This document shows positions 46,363-55,162 of a DNA stretch of 64,000 nt, in pieces (position 1 is the first letter of the stretch; the number at the start of each line of letters is the position of its first letter). The stretch is from NCBI GenBank assembly GCA_965203605.1, contig OZ241902.1, forward strand, positions 2,604,001 to 2,668,000, read 5' to 3'. The position numbers were made by a program, and so were the translations under genes. Below the pieces are notes generated by a model. That model did no database searches, was not told the origin of the DNA, and saw only the letters and a program-made list of their open reading frames with translations. Origin of the DNA: JAPOUP01 sp965203605 (GTDB lineage Bacteria > Pseudomonadota > Alphaproteobacteria > Rhodobacterales > Rhodobacteraceae).

Positions 46363-46969
46363 ATTCGAAACGAACGCATCGCCGTGACTGCGGGCGAGGT
46401 TGCCAGACACCTTTCTCCGGCCAGACTCTGTTGCAATGGCTGTGTCAAGCGACACTTGATCAGAGTCCGGCGGCACCAAGGTATTCGATCCGGAATGCAC
46501 TCGCGGGCGCTGACGAAACCGGCATCATCGGCGTTGCTGCGCGCCGGAACCGCAACGGATGGATCCTCGACTTCATTTCGAAACGCCTGTGGGTTCGCCC
46601 GGCCCTATCAGGAGGACCCGGTATTCCAGCTCGCGACATCAACATAGGAAATGCCGTCGACCCGGCGCGAGGCAGGGCAGACCAGCGCATTGATGGAAGT
46701 GCTGTTCCGCCACCCGAAACCTACGGACGACTGTGTTCACTCTTTCGGTAAGAGAACGTGACGCAGAGGTTCCAACCCCAATGCGTCCGATTCATGGGCT
46801 TCTATCCTTCACCGGTGACGGCAAGATTACAGGTGCTCCGCTCTCCTGCCTCTTTGGATTCCATCATAAATCTCGAGATAGCGGCCTACACGACCGAAGC
46901 CCGAATCCGGGACTCTACCCTTCCTGATGCGGTCCAGACTGAAGGCATTGCCACTTGGTTCATCACCGC
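46363..46969. other. Intergenic region between the IS1595 element and the large transposon
   Basis: About 600 bases. Open frames exist but none has a recognised motif or good start signal. It could be decayed sequence. Confidence 0.4.
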
Positions 46970-47016
46970 TGTCGTGTCCCCCATATTTTTTCCACCTGTC
47001 CCCCATATTTTTTCCA
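46970..47016 (+). repeat. Left terminal inverted repeat of the 8.2-kb element
   Basis: 47 bases identical to the inverted right end. It includes two 22-base units ending CCACC and CCA. The target duplication ACCGC precedes it at 46965-46969. Confidence 0.95.
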
Positions 47017-47283
47017 CTGGCCATTTTTCCAACCCGTTGATTTTACGAAATAAAAAATATGGGCCACTTGACCGGCCCCGCACCGGGAACCGCCCAGGTT
47101 TTTCCACAGAAAACCGCTGTTTTTCCACAGCTTTCCGACGGGATCCGTCCGTCCGGCGGCATGATCCAGACCGGAACGCGTCGGTTTCCGGCGAATCACC
47201 CTGGGAAATGACCCCGGAGAGGAGGCCTAGGCCAAATCAGTCCCGTCCCCGACAGCCTCTTGAGAATGTCATGGGATTCGGCC

Positions 47284-47487
47284 ATGAATACCATGTCGGC
47301 ACGCGAAGCAAAGAATGGTTTCGGCCTGATGATAGACACCGTGCGCGTAGCACCTGTGCTGATCGAAAAGCATGGCCGCGGCGTCGTGGTCATCATGTCG
47401 GTAGAAAAATATGGGCGGCTGTCCCTGCTAGGGGATGGTGCAGCAAACGCCAAGGGGGAAGTCGTGGAGGTATCAAAACGTGTCTAG
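47284..47487 (+). CDS. Phd/YefM-family antitoxin-like protein
   Basis: A 67-residue protein from the ATG at 47284 (MNTMSAREAKNGFGLMIDTV...). The N-terminal pattern and the KHGRGVVVIMSVEKYGRL block match Phd/YefM antitoxins, which bind DNA through the N-terminus and a toxin through the C-terminus. No RelE, ParE or Doc toxin follows. It is the first gene of the restriction-like operon, so it may regulate that operon or neutralise the small protein encoded next, whose start lies inside its last codons. Confidence 0.8.
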   Translation: MNTMSAREAKNGFGLMIDTVRVAPVLIEKHGRGVVVIMSVEKYGRLSLLGDGAANAKGEVVEVSKRV

Positions 47488-47605
47488 AGAACCGCTTGTA
47501 CACGGCAGCATTTATCTACCTGCAAAGAACAAGAGGGAGATGCGCTGCGCGACCACTACTGACCGTCACAAGCTGCTGGCCTTGATGGCAGGTCACCATT
47601 CATGA
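47480..47605 (+). CDS. Small coupled ORF of unknown function, 41 residues
   Basis: A GTG at 47480, with GGAGG eight bases before it, opens a frame of 41 codons that ends in TGA at 47603-47605. The start overlaps the antitoxin stop by eight bases and the stop overlaps the methylase ATG (ATGA). The product contains HGSIYLPAKNKREMRCATTT and is basic. No family is recognised. The precise overlaps on both sides argue that it is translated, as a small toxin, a regulator or a coupling leader for the methylase gene. Confidence 0.5.
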   Translation: MSREPLVHGSIYLPAKNKREMRCATTTDRHKLLALMAGHHS

Positions 47606-48255
47606 ATCTGATTAAGTCAAAAAAGCGCGTTGCCGATCATGGCGAAGTATTCACGCCCACCTGGATAGTGGAGGCGATGCTGGACCTTGTTGAGGGTGAG
47701 ACAGAACGGATCGACGCCCGTTTTTTTGAACCCGCCTGCGGCAGCGGCAACTTCCTCGTGCCAGTGCTTCAACGCAAGTTGGCGGCGGTAGAATTGAAGT
47801 TCGGGAAGTCCGACTTCAACAAGCGGCATTACGCGCTCCTCGGCCTGATGTGTTCCTACGGGATCGAGCTTCTGGCCGACAACATCGAGGAGTGCCGCGC
47901 GAACATGCTTGAAGTCTTCTCGGACTACCTAAAGCTCTCGCCCGGGGATGACCTTCGTCGCGGTGCGCACCACGTGCTGGGCGCGAACCTAGTGCATGGC
48001 GATGCGTTGACGATGAAGACAGATAAGGGGGGGCCCATCACGTTCGCCGAATGGGGCTACATCGGCAAAGGGAAGTTTCAGCGCCGCGATTTCCGGCTGG
48101 ACGTGCTGACGGGTGCGTCCGCATTCAACGCCGAAAGATCACTGTTTGCGGGTCTTGGCAGCCATGAGATATTCACGCCTTCCAGGACTTATGCTCCGAT
48201 GACGATCAAGGACCTGGCAGACCAAAGCGGCCTTGCGCCAGAGGTTGCCGCATGA
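47602..48255 (+). CDS. N6-adenine methyltransferase-like protein, motif I part only
   Basis: A 217-residue protein with EVFTPTWIVEAMLDLVE near residues 15-31 and the SAM-binding motif I FEPACGSGNFLVPVL. No NPPY catalytic motif is present. Family members of the N6-DNA methylase superfamily normally carry both. It overlaps the next gene by four bases; that gene has NPPY and a weakened motif I. The two may form one split enzyme, or this may be a SAM-binding partner subunit. The C-terminus (FTPSRTYAPMTIKDLADQ) is complete, so it is not simply truncated. Confidence 0.8.
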   Translation: MNLIKSKKRVADHGEVFTPTWIVEAMLDLVEGETERIDARFFEPACGSGNFLVPVLQRKLAAVELKFGKSDFNKRHYALLGLMCSYGIELLADNIEECRANMLEVFSDYLKLSPGDDLRRGAHHVLGANLVHGDALTMKTDKGGPITFAEWGYIGKGKFQRRDFRLDVLTGASAFNAERSLFAGLGSHEIFTPSRTYAPMTIKDLADQSGLAPEVAA

Positions 48256-49844
48256 GCAAGGCCGCCTTCGCACTGCGCGGGCGGAACCCGGATGTTCTGT
48301 CCTGCATTGCCAATCTGTCGAACGATGAGGTGTTCACTCCGCCCGAGTTCGCCAACCGGATGCTCGACACGCTGGAAGAGGCTTGGGCCGCAGACAATGA
48401 CGGAGCGAGCCTCTGGGCAAACCCGGATGCGACGTTTCTTGATCCCTGCACCAAGTCGGGGGTGTTTCTGCGGGAGATCACAAAGCGCCTGATTGACGGC
48501 CTGAAGCCACAGATGCCCGACCTGCAAGCGCGGGTGGATCACATCCTGACGCGACAGGTCTTCGGCATCGGTATCACCGAGTTGACCGCCATGCTGGCGC
48601 GGCGGTCGCTCTACTGTTCAAAGCACGCGAACGGCCCGCATTCGATCACGAAGGGTTTCGACTCTGAGGCGGGCAATATCTGGTTCGAGCGGGTGGAACA
48701 TAGCTGGGACAACAAGGGCAAGTGCATCTATTGCGGGGCCAGCCGATCGACACTGGACCGAGGCGATGACAGGGAAAGCTACGCCTATGCGTTCATTCAC
48801 ACAGAGAATATTCAGGAGCGCATATCCGCGCTGTTTGGAGGCGATATGCACTTCGACGTAGTTATCGGAAACCCCCCCTATCAATTGGACGACGGCGGGC
48901 ATGGCACAAGCGCAGCGCCTATTTATCAATTGTTCGTTCAAAAGGCGCTTGAACTGGAACCGCACTTTTGCGTTATGGTTACGCCCTCACGTTGGATGGC
49001 TGGCGGTAAGGGTTTGGATGGCTACCGAAATGGAATGCTATCTGACAAGAGCCTCCGCGCAATTGTTGACTACCCAAAGCTCTATGAAGGCTTTCCTGGC
49101 GTCAAAATCCGTGGTGGAATTTCTTATTTTTTGTGGGACAGGGATCATAACGGTCCTTGTTCAATGCAGACGATTTGGGATGGAGAGCCAACTGGGCCAG
49201 CAGTAGCTCGGCATTTGGACGATTATGATGTGATAGTTCGCAGAAACGAAGCTATTCCGATACTCATTAAGGTGAAGGCAAAGAACGAGGCAACTCTGGA
49301 AAAACGAGTTTCAAGCAGAAAGCCATTCGGTCTGCCAACAAATTTCAAAGGCACATCGAAGCCTGATAGGTTTGCTGATCCAATAAAGCTTTTTCAGAAG
49401 CAATGCGTCACTTGGACAGAACGATCAGTTATTGCCGCCAATCCAGAATGGATAGATAAGTGGAAAGTGCTGATGACACGAGTTCAGGGAACAAGTGCGG
49501 CAGTCGAAACCAAATTTTTGAGTAAGCCTATCATTGCCGAGCCCGGAACGGCCTGTACCGAAACCTATTTGGTAGCAGGTCATTTTGACACGGAAGCCGA
49601 GGCTGAAAACTATGCTCGGTACTTGACTACCCGTTTCGTTCGATTTCTGGTTTCTCTTCGGAAATCAACGCAGGATGCGGCAAAGGGCGTCTACACTTTC
49701 GTTCCTGACCTCTCTACTTCCGAGGTTTGGACGGATCAGAAACTCTATCGCCGTTATGGTCTTTCAAGTGAAGAAGTGGCGTTTATCGAAGCTCAAGTTG
49801 CCCCTCATGATACAGATTTGTTTGACAACGTAGCTTGCGACTAA
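48252..49844 (+). CDS. Eco57I-type N6-adenine DNA methyltransferase
   Basis: A 530-residue protein. EVFTPPEFANRMLDTLE and FLDPCTKSGVFLREITKR form the motif X/I region; the usual GSG is replaced by TKSG. The catalytic motif IV is VIGNPPYQ, giving specificity for adenine N6. A CxxC motif (KCIYCG) lies between them. The second half (residues about 300-530) probably contains target recognition (SSRKPFGLPTNFKG and so on). Eco57I-type proteins can be methylases alone or methylase-nuclease fusions; no PD-(D/E)XK nuclease is seen here, and a nuclease is supplied by the next gene, which starts at its stop codon (TAATG). Confidence 0.88.
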   Translation: MSKAAFALRGRNPDVLSCIANLSNDEVFTPPEFANRMLDTLEEAWAADNDGASLWANPDATFLDPCTKSGVFLREITKRLIDGLKPQMPDLQARVDHILTRQVFGIGITELTAMLARRSLYCSKHANGPHSITKGFDSEAGNIWFERVEHSWDNKGKCIYCGASRSTLDRGDDRESYAYAFIHTENIQERISALFGGDMHFDVVIGNPPYQLDDGGHGTSAAPIYQLFVQKALELEPHFCVMVTPSRWMAGGKGLDGYRNGMLSDKSLRAIVDYPKLYEGFPGVKIRGGISYFLWDRDHNGPCSMQTIWDGEPTGPAVARHLDDYDVIVRRNEAIPILIKVKAKNEATLEKRVSSRKPFGLPTNFKGTSKPDRFADPIKLFQKQCVTWTERSVIAANPEWIDKWKVLMTRVQGTSAAVETKFLSKPIIAEPGTACTETYLVAGHFDTEAEAENYARYLTTRFVRFLVSLRKSTQDAAKGVYTFVPDLSTSEVWTDQKLYRRYGLSSEEVAFIEAQVAPHDTDLFDNVACD

Positions 49845-52381
49845 TGAACCAGACCATAGATGACATCCTGGAACCAAAGCCCAAGGCCCGTCCACGCATC
49901 TACGCCTATTCCATTGACGATGCCGCCCACATGGGCCTTCTCAAAATCGGGCAAACCACACGGGATGTTCGCGCTCGCGTGAATGAGCAGCTTCGGACAG
50001 CCTTCATCGAGAATTTCACCATCGAACTTGATGAACCCGCAGAGCGGAATGACGGTTCGGTCATCACCGACCACGAAGTCCGCGATGCCCTGAAAGCCAA
50101 GGGGTTCGAAAACCCAACACTGGAATGGATGCGCTGCTCGCTTGCCGATGTGCAAACCGTCCTCACCGAATTGCGTACTGGCCAAAAACGCACTGGCTCA
50201 CATCATCAGACCTTTGCCATGCGCCGTGAACAGCGTGAGGCGGTAGAGCAAACCCACGCCTATTATATGTCCCGCTGGACGGAAGACATGCATGCTGTCC
50301 CGCACTTTCTATGGAACGCCAAGATGCGTTTCGGCAAGACCTTCACCACCTATCAGTTGGCACGGAAGATGGAGGCGAAGCGCATTCTGGTGTTGACTTT
50401 CAAGCCAGCCGTCGAGGACGCGTGGCAAACCGATCTTGAAAGCCATGTCGATTTTGACGGATGGCAATACCTGTCCCGCAGGTCGGACGCTGATCCCACC
50501 CAGATCGACGGAAACAAGCCCGTTGTCTATTTCGGGTCCTTTCAGGACATGCTGGGCAAGGACCGAAGCGGCAATATCAAGGCCCGTAACGAATGGCTCC
50601 ATCTGGTCAATTGGGACCTGGTGGTGTTCGACGAATACCATTTCGGCGCATGGCGCGAAACAGCCAGGGAACTCTTTGAAGGCGAAGACGAGGCGGTCGC
50701 CAAAAAAGAAACCAGGCATGAATACAATCCACGCTTGGACGAGGTAAACGACGACCTCCAGGTCCTGTCCAGCAATGAGACCGAGTTCCTGCCGATCACG
50801 ACGCGGGCATACCTTTATTTGTCAGGCACGCCATTCAGGGCGCTGGCGACGGGAGAGTTCATCGAAGAACAGATTTTCAACTGGACCTACACCGACGAGC
50901 AGCGAGCCAGGGCGGAATTTGCCGCGCAGAACCCCGGTCAATGGAACCCATACGGTTCGCTGCCACAGATGCGGTTGCTGACCTACCAGATGCCCGATGA
51001 GCTGTTGTCCATCGCCAGCGCGGGCGAATTCGACGAGTTCGATCTGAACGCGTTCTTTTCCGCCACTGGCAAAGGCGATGACGCCGAGTTCAGTCACAAG
51101 GACGAAGTGCAAACCTGGCTGAACATCATCAGAGGCCAGCACGCCGCCCATGCGGTGGACAATCTCAGGACTGGAACGCGCCCGCCATTTCCGTATTCAG
51201 ACGTTCGGCTATTGCCATATCTCCAGCATTCCTTCTGGTTTCTGCCGAATGTTGCCGCGTGTTACGCGATGAAGAAACTGTTGGCCGAGCGACAAAATAC
51301 CTTCTGGCGCGAATACAAGGTGGTCGTGTCGGCTGGCACTTCGGCGGGCATTGGACTTGAAGCGCTGCCACCCGTTCGAACGGCCATCGGCAGCGGCTTC
51401 GACACAAAATCGATCACCCTTTCGTGCGGCAAGCTCACGACCGGCGTAACCGTCAAGCAATGGACCTCAATCCTGATGCTGCGCAACCTGAGATCGCCCG
51501 AGACCTACTTTCAGGCGGCCTTTCGGGTGCAATCACCCTGGGCGATCAATAATCCCAACGGCGACGACCCCAACGAAGAAGAGGTTCTCAAGCCGGTCTG
51601 CTTCGTCTTCGACTTCGCGCCGACCCGTGCGCTTCGTCAGCTTTCGGACTACGGCATTGGGCTTTCTCCCAACGAGCCCAATCCGGAAAACGCGGTTCGC
51701 GACCTCGTGTCGTTCCTGCCCGTACTCGCCTACGATGGCGCGAACATGACCCAGATTGACGCGGGCGGCATTCTGGACATTGCGATGGCAGGCACTTCTG
51801 CGACGCTGCTCGCCCGCAAATGGGAAAGCGCCCTCTTGGTGAATGTCGACAATGACACCCTGCGCCGCATCATGGACAATGAAGAGGCCATGAAAGCGGT
51901 CGAACGGATCGAAGGGTGGCGATCTCTCGGCGACAACATCATCGAGACCATCGTCAACAAAAGCGAGAAGATCAAGGACCTGAAAGGCAAGGCGAAATCG
52001 GGCGACATTACGGACACGGAAAGGAAAGAGCTTTCATCCGAGGAAAAGGAGTTCAAGTCGAAGCGCAAGCTCGTTCAGGAAAAACTCATCAAGTTCGCAA
52101 CCCGTATACCGGCATTCATGTATTTGACGGATTTCCGCGAGAATACGCTGCAGGATGTGATTACCAAGTTGGAACCTGACTTGTTCCTGAGCGTAACAGG
52201 CCTGACCGTGGTCGACTTCCACCTGCTTGTAAGGCTGAAGGTCTTCAACACCGAGCATATGAACCAGGCCGTTTTCGCATTTCGGCGCTACGAGAATGCC
52301 TCGTTGTCATACAGCGGAATAGACAGTCATTCGGGTCTCACAAGATACGGACTTTACGATACGGTTGTGACTAAGGAATGA
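49844..52381 (+). CDS. GIY-YIG nuclease fused to an SF2 helicase, restriction-type
   Basis: An 845-residue protein from the ATG at 49844, which overlaps the previous stop. Residues about 15-55 match T5orf172/MUG113-type GIY-YIG domains (RIYAYSIDD...GLLKIGQTTRDVRARV). The helicase part has Walker A MRFGKTFTTYQ, the DEAD-type motif VVFDEYHFG, motif III YLSGTPFRA and motif VI QAAFRVQSPW (residues about 140-600). A long helical C-terminus with charged KSEKIKDLKGKAKSGD follows. It combines DNA translocation with a nuclease, so together with the two methylases it looks like a restriction system. Type III or ISP-like analogies are possible, but domain order is unusual. Confidence 0.85.
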   Translation: MNQTIDDILEPKPKARPRIYAYSIDDAAHMGLLKIGQTTRDVRARVNEQLRTAFIENFTIELDEPAERNDGSVITDHEVRDALKAKGFENPTLEWMRCSLADVQTVLTELRTGQKRTGSHHQTFAMRREQREAVEQTHAYYMSRWTEDMHAVPHFLWNAKMRFGKTFTTYQLARKMEAKRILVLTFKPAVEDAWQTDLESHVDFDGWQYLSRRSDADPTQIDGNKPVVYFGSFQDMLGKDRSGNIKARNEWLHLVNWDLVVFDEYHFGAWRETARELFEGEDEAVAKKETRHEYNPRLDEVNDDLQVLSSNETEFLPITTRAYLYLSGTPFRALATGEFIEEQIFNWTYTDEQRARAEFAAQNPGQWNPYGSLPQMRLLTYQMPDELLSIASAGEFDEFDLNAFFSATGKGDDAEFSHKDEVQTWLNIIRGQHAAHAVDNLRTGTRPPFPYSDVRLLPYLQHSFWFLPNVAACYAMKKLLAERQNTFWREYKVVVSAGTSAGIGLEALPPVRTAIGSGFDTKSITLSCGKLTTGVTVKQWTSILMLRNLRSPETYFQAAFRVQSPWAINNPNGDDPNEEEVLKPVCFVFDFAPTRALRQLSDYGIGLSPNEPNPENAVRDLVSFLPVLAYDGANMTQIDAGGILDIAMAGTSATLLARKWESALLVNVDNDTLRRIMDNEEAMKAVERIEGWRSLGDNIIETIVNKSEKIKDLKGKAKSGDITDTERKELSSEEKEFKSKRKLVQEKLIKFATRIPAFMYLTDFRENTLQDVITKLEPDLFLSVTGLTVVDFHLLVRLKVFNTEHMNQAVFAFRRYENASLSYSGIDSHSGLTRYGLYDTVVTKE

Positions 52382-52423
52382 CGATGGCTGGGCACGCAAA
52401 TGGCGCCCCGGTGGGGTAGGTGG

Positions 52424-52670
52424 ATGACGGTACGCAGGCGGGGCAACAAGCTCGAACGATGGGAGACCGCGCTTATCAAAGCGATGGTCGCCAATGGTCG
52501 CTGGCCTAACGATCAGGATATTCTTGCCCATTTCACTCGTCCGACCCGTTCGATCAATCACAAAGCTATCGCCGAAATTCGTACCGGCAAGAAGCTCGAT
52601 CATCGCCTGAACGTACTTGTTGCATGCATGGTTCAAGCGCGAGGGGATCGATTGCCGCCACACGAAAAAA
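52424..52670 (+). pseudogene. N-terminal remnant of a DUF3644-associated-type gene
   Basis: An ATG at 52424, behind GTAGGTGG, begins MTVRRRGNKLERWETAL and includes WPNDQDILAHFTRPTRSINH and AEIRTGKK. This is the N-terminal DNA-binding-like module often seen in front of DUF3644 or similar domains in defence loci. After about 80 codons the similarity stops and the frame runs on into unrelated sequence. The break coincides with the end of an ATPase remnant on the other strand. Confidence 0.55.
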
Positions 52671-52905
52671 ACCAGAACGGCCAGAAGGTGGCGAAGTTCA
52701 GGTCGGTTCCGTCCCGCACCAGCGGCACCGCGTCCCGGTCGGCCATCCGCCGCAGCGTCCGATCTTTTCCGAGGCCGTTCGCACCGACGATGGGGGTAAG
52801 GCCGGACTGGAAATCAATGTGCGGTCCGGGAGTGTGTTCGTCTGAACCGGGGAAGAGGCCAAAGTTGTCGACCTGCATCTGGTGAAGGATGGGAAAATGG
52901 ACCAT
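52670..52905 (-). pseudogene. N-terminal remnant of a RecF/SMC-like ATPase
   Basis: From the ATG at 52905 the minus strand reads MVHFPILHQMQVDNFGLFPG and LTPIVGANGLGK, the first strand and Walker A P-loop of RecF/SMC/OLD-like ATPases. The reading then degrades and stops near 52633. Only the first 50 or so residues remain. It is probably a fragment of a defence-type ATPase lost by deletion within the element. Confidence 0.6.
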
Positions 52906-52982
52906 TGGCTGTTCGGCGATCAAGTTGCGTTCTCAGCGAGGCGAACCCCTGCCTGGGATGGGCGAAATGGAGCACAGACGTT

Positions 52983-53159
52983 ATGGTGAGGAGATACAGC
53001 AGGCCTCTCACAATTGATGAGATGGCATCGCGGCCGGATGCGGATATCGATTTCGGGGATATCCCCGAACTGGACGACACTTTCTGGAGCAGGGCGAAAC
53101 TGACCCCGCCAGGGACAGGATCGGCTGAAAACACACGTACGGACCAGGGTATGGAATGA
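52983..53159 (+). CDS. BrnA-like antitoxin, orphan
   Basis: A 58-residue protein from the ATG at 52983. The segment DADIDFGDIPELDDTFWSRAKL is characteristic of BrnA/CopG-type antitoxins that pair with BrnT. No BrnT toxin is recognisable upstream, though a short frame (EAKVVDLHLVKDGKMDHWLF...) ends across this start and might be a decayed partner. The C-terminal ribbon-helix-helix part seems absent, so it may be truncated. Confidence 0.5.
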   Translation: MVRRYSRPLTIDEMASRPDADIDFGDIPELDDTFWSRAKLTPPGTGSAENTRTDQGME

Positions 53160-53373
53160 CCTCCGCCGATGAACAGGCGGAACGAATACCTGTGGACGAT
53201 GGCAGGCATGGTCGCAAGGACTGGACAGTCAATGCCATGAAGCAATTCGCCGCCCGTGCCACAACCACCCGGGACCAGGACCGTGCAGGTGGCCAGGCGG
53301 ACCAGGCGAAGTGATCGGGTCCGCTGTCGCCTGTCCGCCCGCGGCCCGGCCGCGGGCGGCATCGCAGGGTGCT

Positions 53374-54972
53374 TCAGTGCACCGTCGGCAGGCTGTCCAT
53401 CTCCACCGCCCGGGCCAGCATGCGGTTGACGTCGCGCAGGCTCAGCCGCCAGCGCTCCCCGGCCCTCTCAACCGCCTCGACAAGGGCCTCCGCCGCCGGG
53501 TCCGAAAGGCCGCCGCCGCCCGCCAGCCGGCGGGCGAAGCCGCACAGCTGCTCCACAGTCGGATGCGGAAGGCGCAGCACCCGCACCCGGCTCAGCACCG
53601 GCTCCGGAATACAGGGCAGGTGGTTGGAGGTCAGCACCCAGGAGATGTGGCTCATGTCGAACCTCAGCCGGTGGTACGGACAGTCCCAGGCGCGGGCGGA
53701 TTCCGGCTCCAGCAGCCCCGGAAGCGCCGGCGTGAACGCCGCGCTGATGCCGGACGACCCGCGGAGCCCACCCACCCTGTCCACCTCGTCGATGATCACC
53801 AGCGGGTTGGCCGTGCGCCCGTCAAGCATCGTCTCCAGCGGCCGTCCCGGCTGCGCCGTCCCCCAGCCGCGCTCCGTGCCGGTCAGCGAGAAGGACGCCA
53901 GTCCCTTGGAGGCGTCGAGCTCCAGGGAGGGGACGCCCAGGATATCCGCCAGCCGGTGCGCCCAGGTGGTCTTGCCGATGCCCGGCGGGCCATCGAGCAG
54001 CAGAGGCGCCAGGCGCATGGGCGTGCCATCCCGCGCCGACCGCCGCAGCGCGTGCCAGGCGTTCTCCGTCGCCGGCCCCATCCACGGCATGGTTTCGTGC
54101 AGTTCCGCGGCGATGGCGTCGGCCTGCCCGGCATCGCGGATGACCGCGGCGGGGACCGGCCCCGCCAGCCGCAGCAGCCGCTTCCTCACGCGTTCGGTAT
54201 TCTCCTTGCTCTTGCCGAGATGGGCCAGCGCGTCGTTGACGATGGCGTTGCACCGCTCCGCATAGGCTTTCGCCCGGTGGGTGACGCGTGCGCGGTCCCT
54301 CGGCGTCAGCAGCGCACGGCTGCCGACGTGGTCCTCCATACGGGCGAAAACGTCGCCGTCCTCCAGCATCCAGACAAGGTCGCTGTCGATGTCCTCCAGC
54401 CCGACCGCCCCGCCGTCCTCCATCATCCGGGAGATGGTCCGCAGGTCGAGGCCGGCCCAGTCGCGGAACATCCCCACCGCCGCCCGTCCATCGGTCCGCA
54501 GCCGCTCCAGACGGCGGTCCCGACCACATGCGCGCAGCCGCTCCAGGAAGGCCACCAGCCGCGCGAAAAGGTCACCGCCCTGCAGAAGGCGGGCGGGCCC
54601 CCCGGTCTCCGGCGGGCGGTCCGGTCCTTCGTCATCCCCTGGCGGGGCGGAGCGGTACCTCCTGTTCCCGATGGCCGCCCGCACCTGATAGGCGAACGCG
54701 GACTGGTGGCCCAGGCCGGCCCAGTTGCTGAACGTCTCCACCGCCATCCGCCCGTCGGTCCGCAGCCGCGCGACGCGTCTGGCCCGCGTGGCGGCGCGCA
54801 GCCGCTCCAGGAAAGCCAGCAGCCGTTTCTCCACGGTGGCCTCGCTGACATCCATGGGCACGTCGAGGACGGTCACCCCGACGGAGGCCATCGGTCCGAT
54901 GGCGCCGGGCAGGGAGAACCACGGCGGCGGCGGCGGATATGCCGCCTGGCTGTGCTGTGTCGTGTCGATCAT
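53374..54972 (-). CDS. Lon-type AAA+ ATPase without a protease domain, with duplicated N-terminal module
   Basis: A 532-residue protein. The C-terminal half carries Walker A LLLDGPPGIGKTTWAH, Walker B PLVIIDEVDR and sensor regions laid out as in Lon (FDMSHISWVLTSNHLPCIPEPVLSR). The Lon protease domain with its Ser-Lys dyad is absent. The N-terminal 200 residues have two copies of a module with FLERLRA and LRTDGRxAVxxFxxWAGL (near residues 50-85 and 135-170). It is very GC-rich and faces opposite to the restriction operon. It could be a DNA-binding AAA+ regulator, a transposition helper or cargo. Confidence 0.75.
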   Translation of the reverse strand: MIDTTQHSQAAYPPPPPWFSLPGAIGPMASVGVTVLDVPMDVSEATVEKRLLAFLERLRAATRARRVARLRTDGRMAVETFSNWAGLGHQSAFAYQVRAAIGNRRYRSAPPGDDEGPDRPPETGGPARLLQGGDLFARLVAFLERLRACGRDRRLERLRTDGRAAVGMFRDWAGLDLRTISRMMEDGGAVGLEDIDSDLVWMLEDGDVFARMEDHVGSRALLTPRDRARVTHRAKAYAERCNAIVNDALAHLGKSKENTERVRKRLLRLAGPVPAAVIRDAGQADAIAAELHETMPWMGPATENAWHALRRSARDGTPMRLAPLLLDGPPGIGKTTWAHRLADILGVPSLELDASKGLASFSLTGTERGWGTAQPGRPLETMLDGRTANPLVIIDEVDRVGGLRGSSGISAAFTPALPGLLEPESARAWDCPYHRLRFDMSHISWVLTSNHLPCIPEPVLSRVRVLRLPHPTVEQLCGFARRLAGGGGLSDPAAEALVEAVERAGERWRLSLRDVNRMLARAVEMDSLPTVH

Positions 54973-55162
54973 GGCCGGTCTCCTTCAATCCGTTGCGTGG
55001 CGGCGGGGGCCGCCGTCCGGTCCGACCCGATGCGGTCGGGGGCCGGAAAAACCGGCGCGAGAGGGAGACGCCGGAGCCGGATCTGTCAAGGGGCCCGCCG
55101 GTGACAGGCGGATTCGGGCCGGAAAACCGGTTCTTGCGTTATTTCAATGGGTTAACGTCGGA

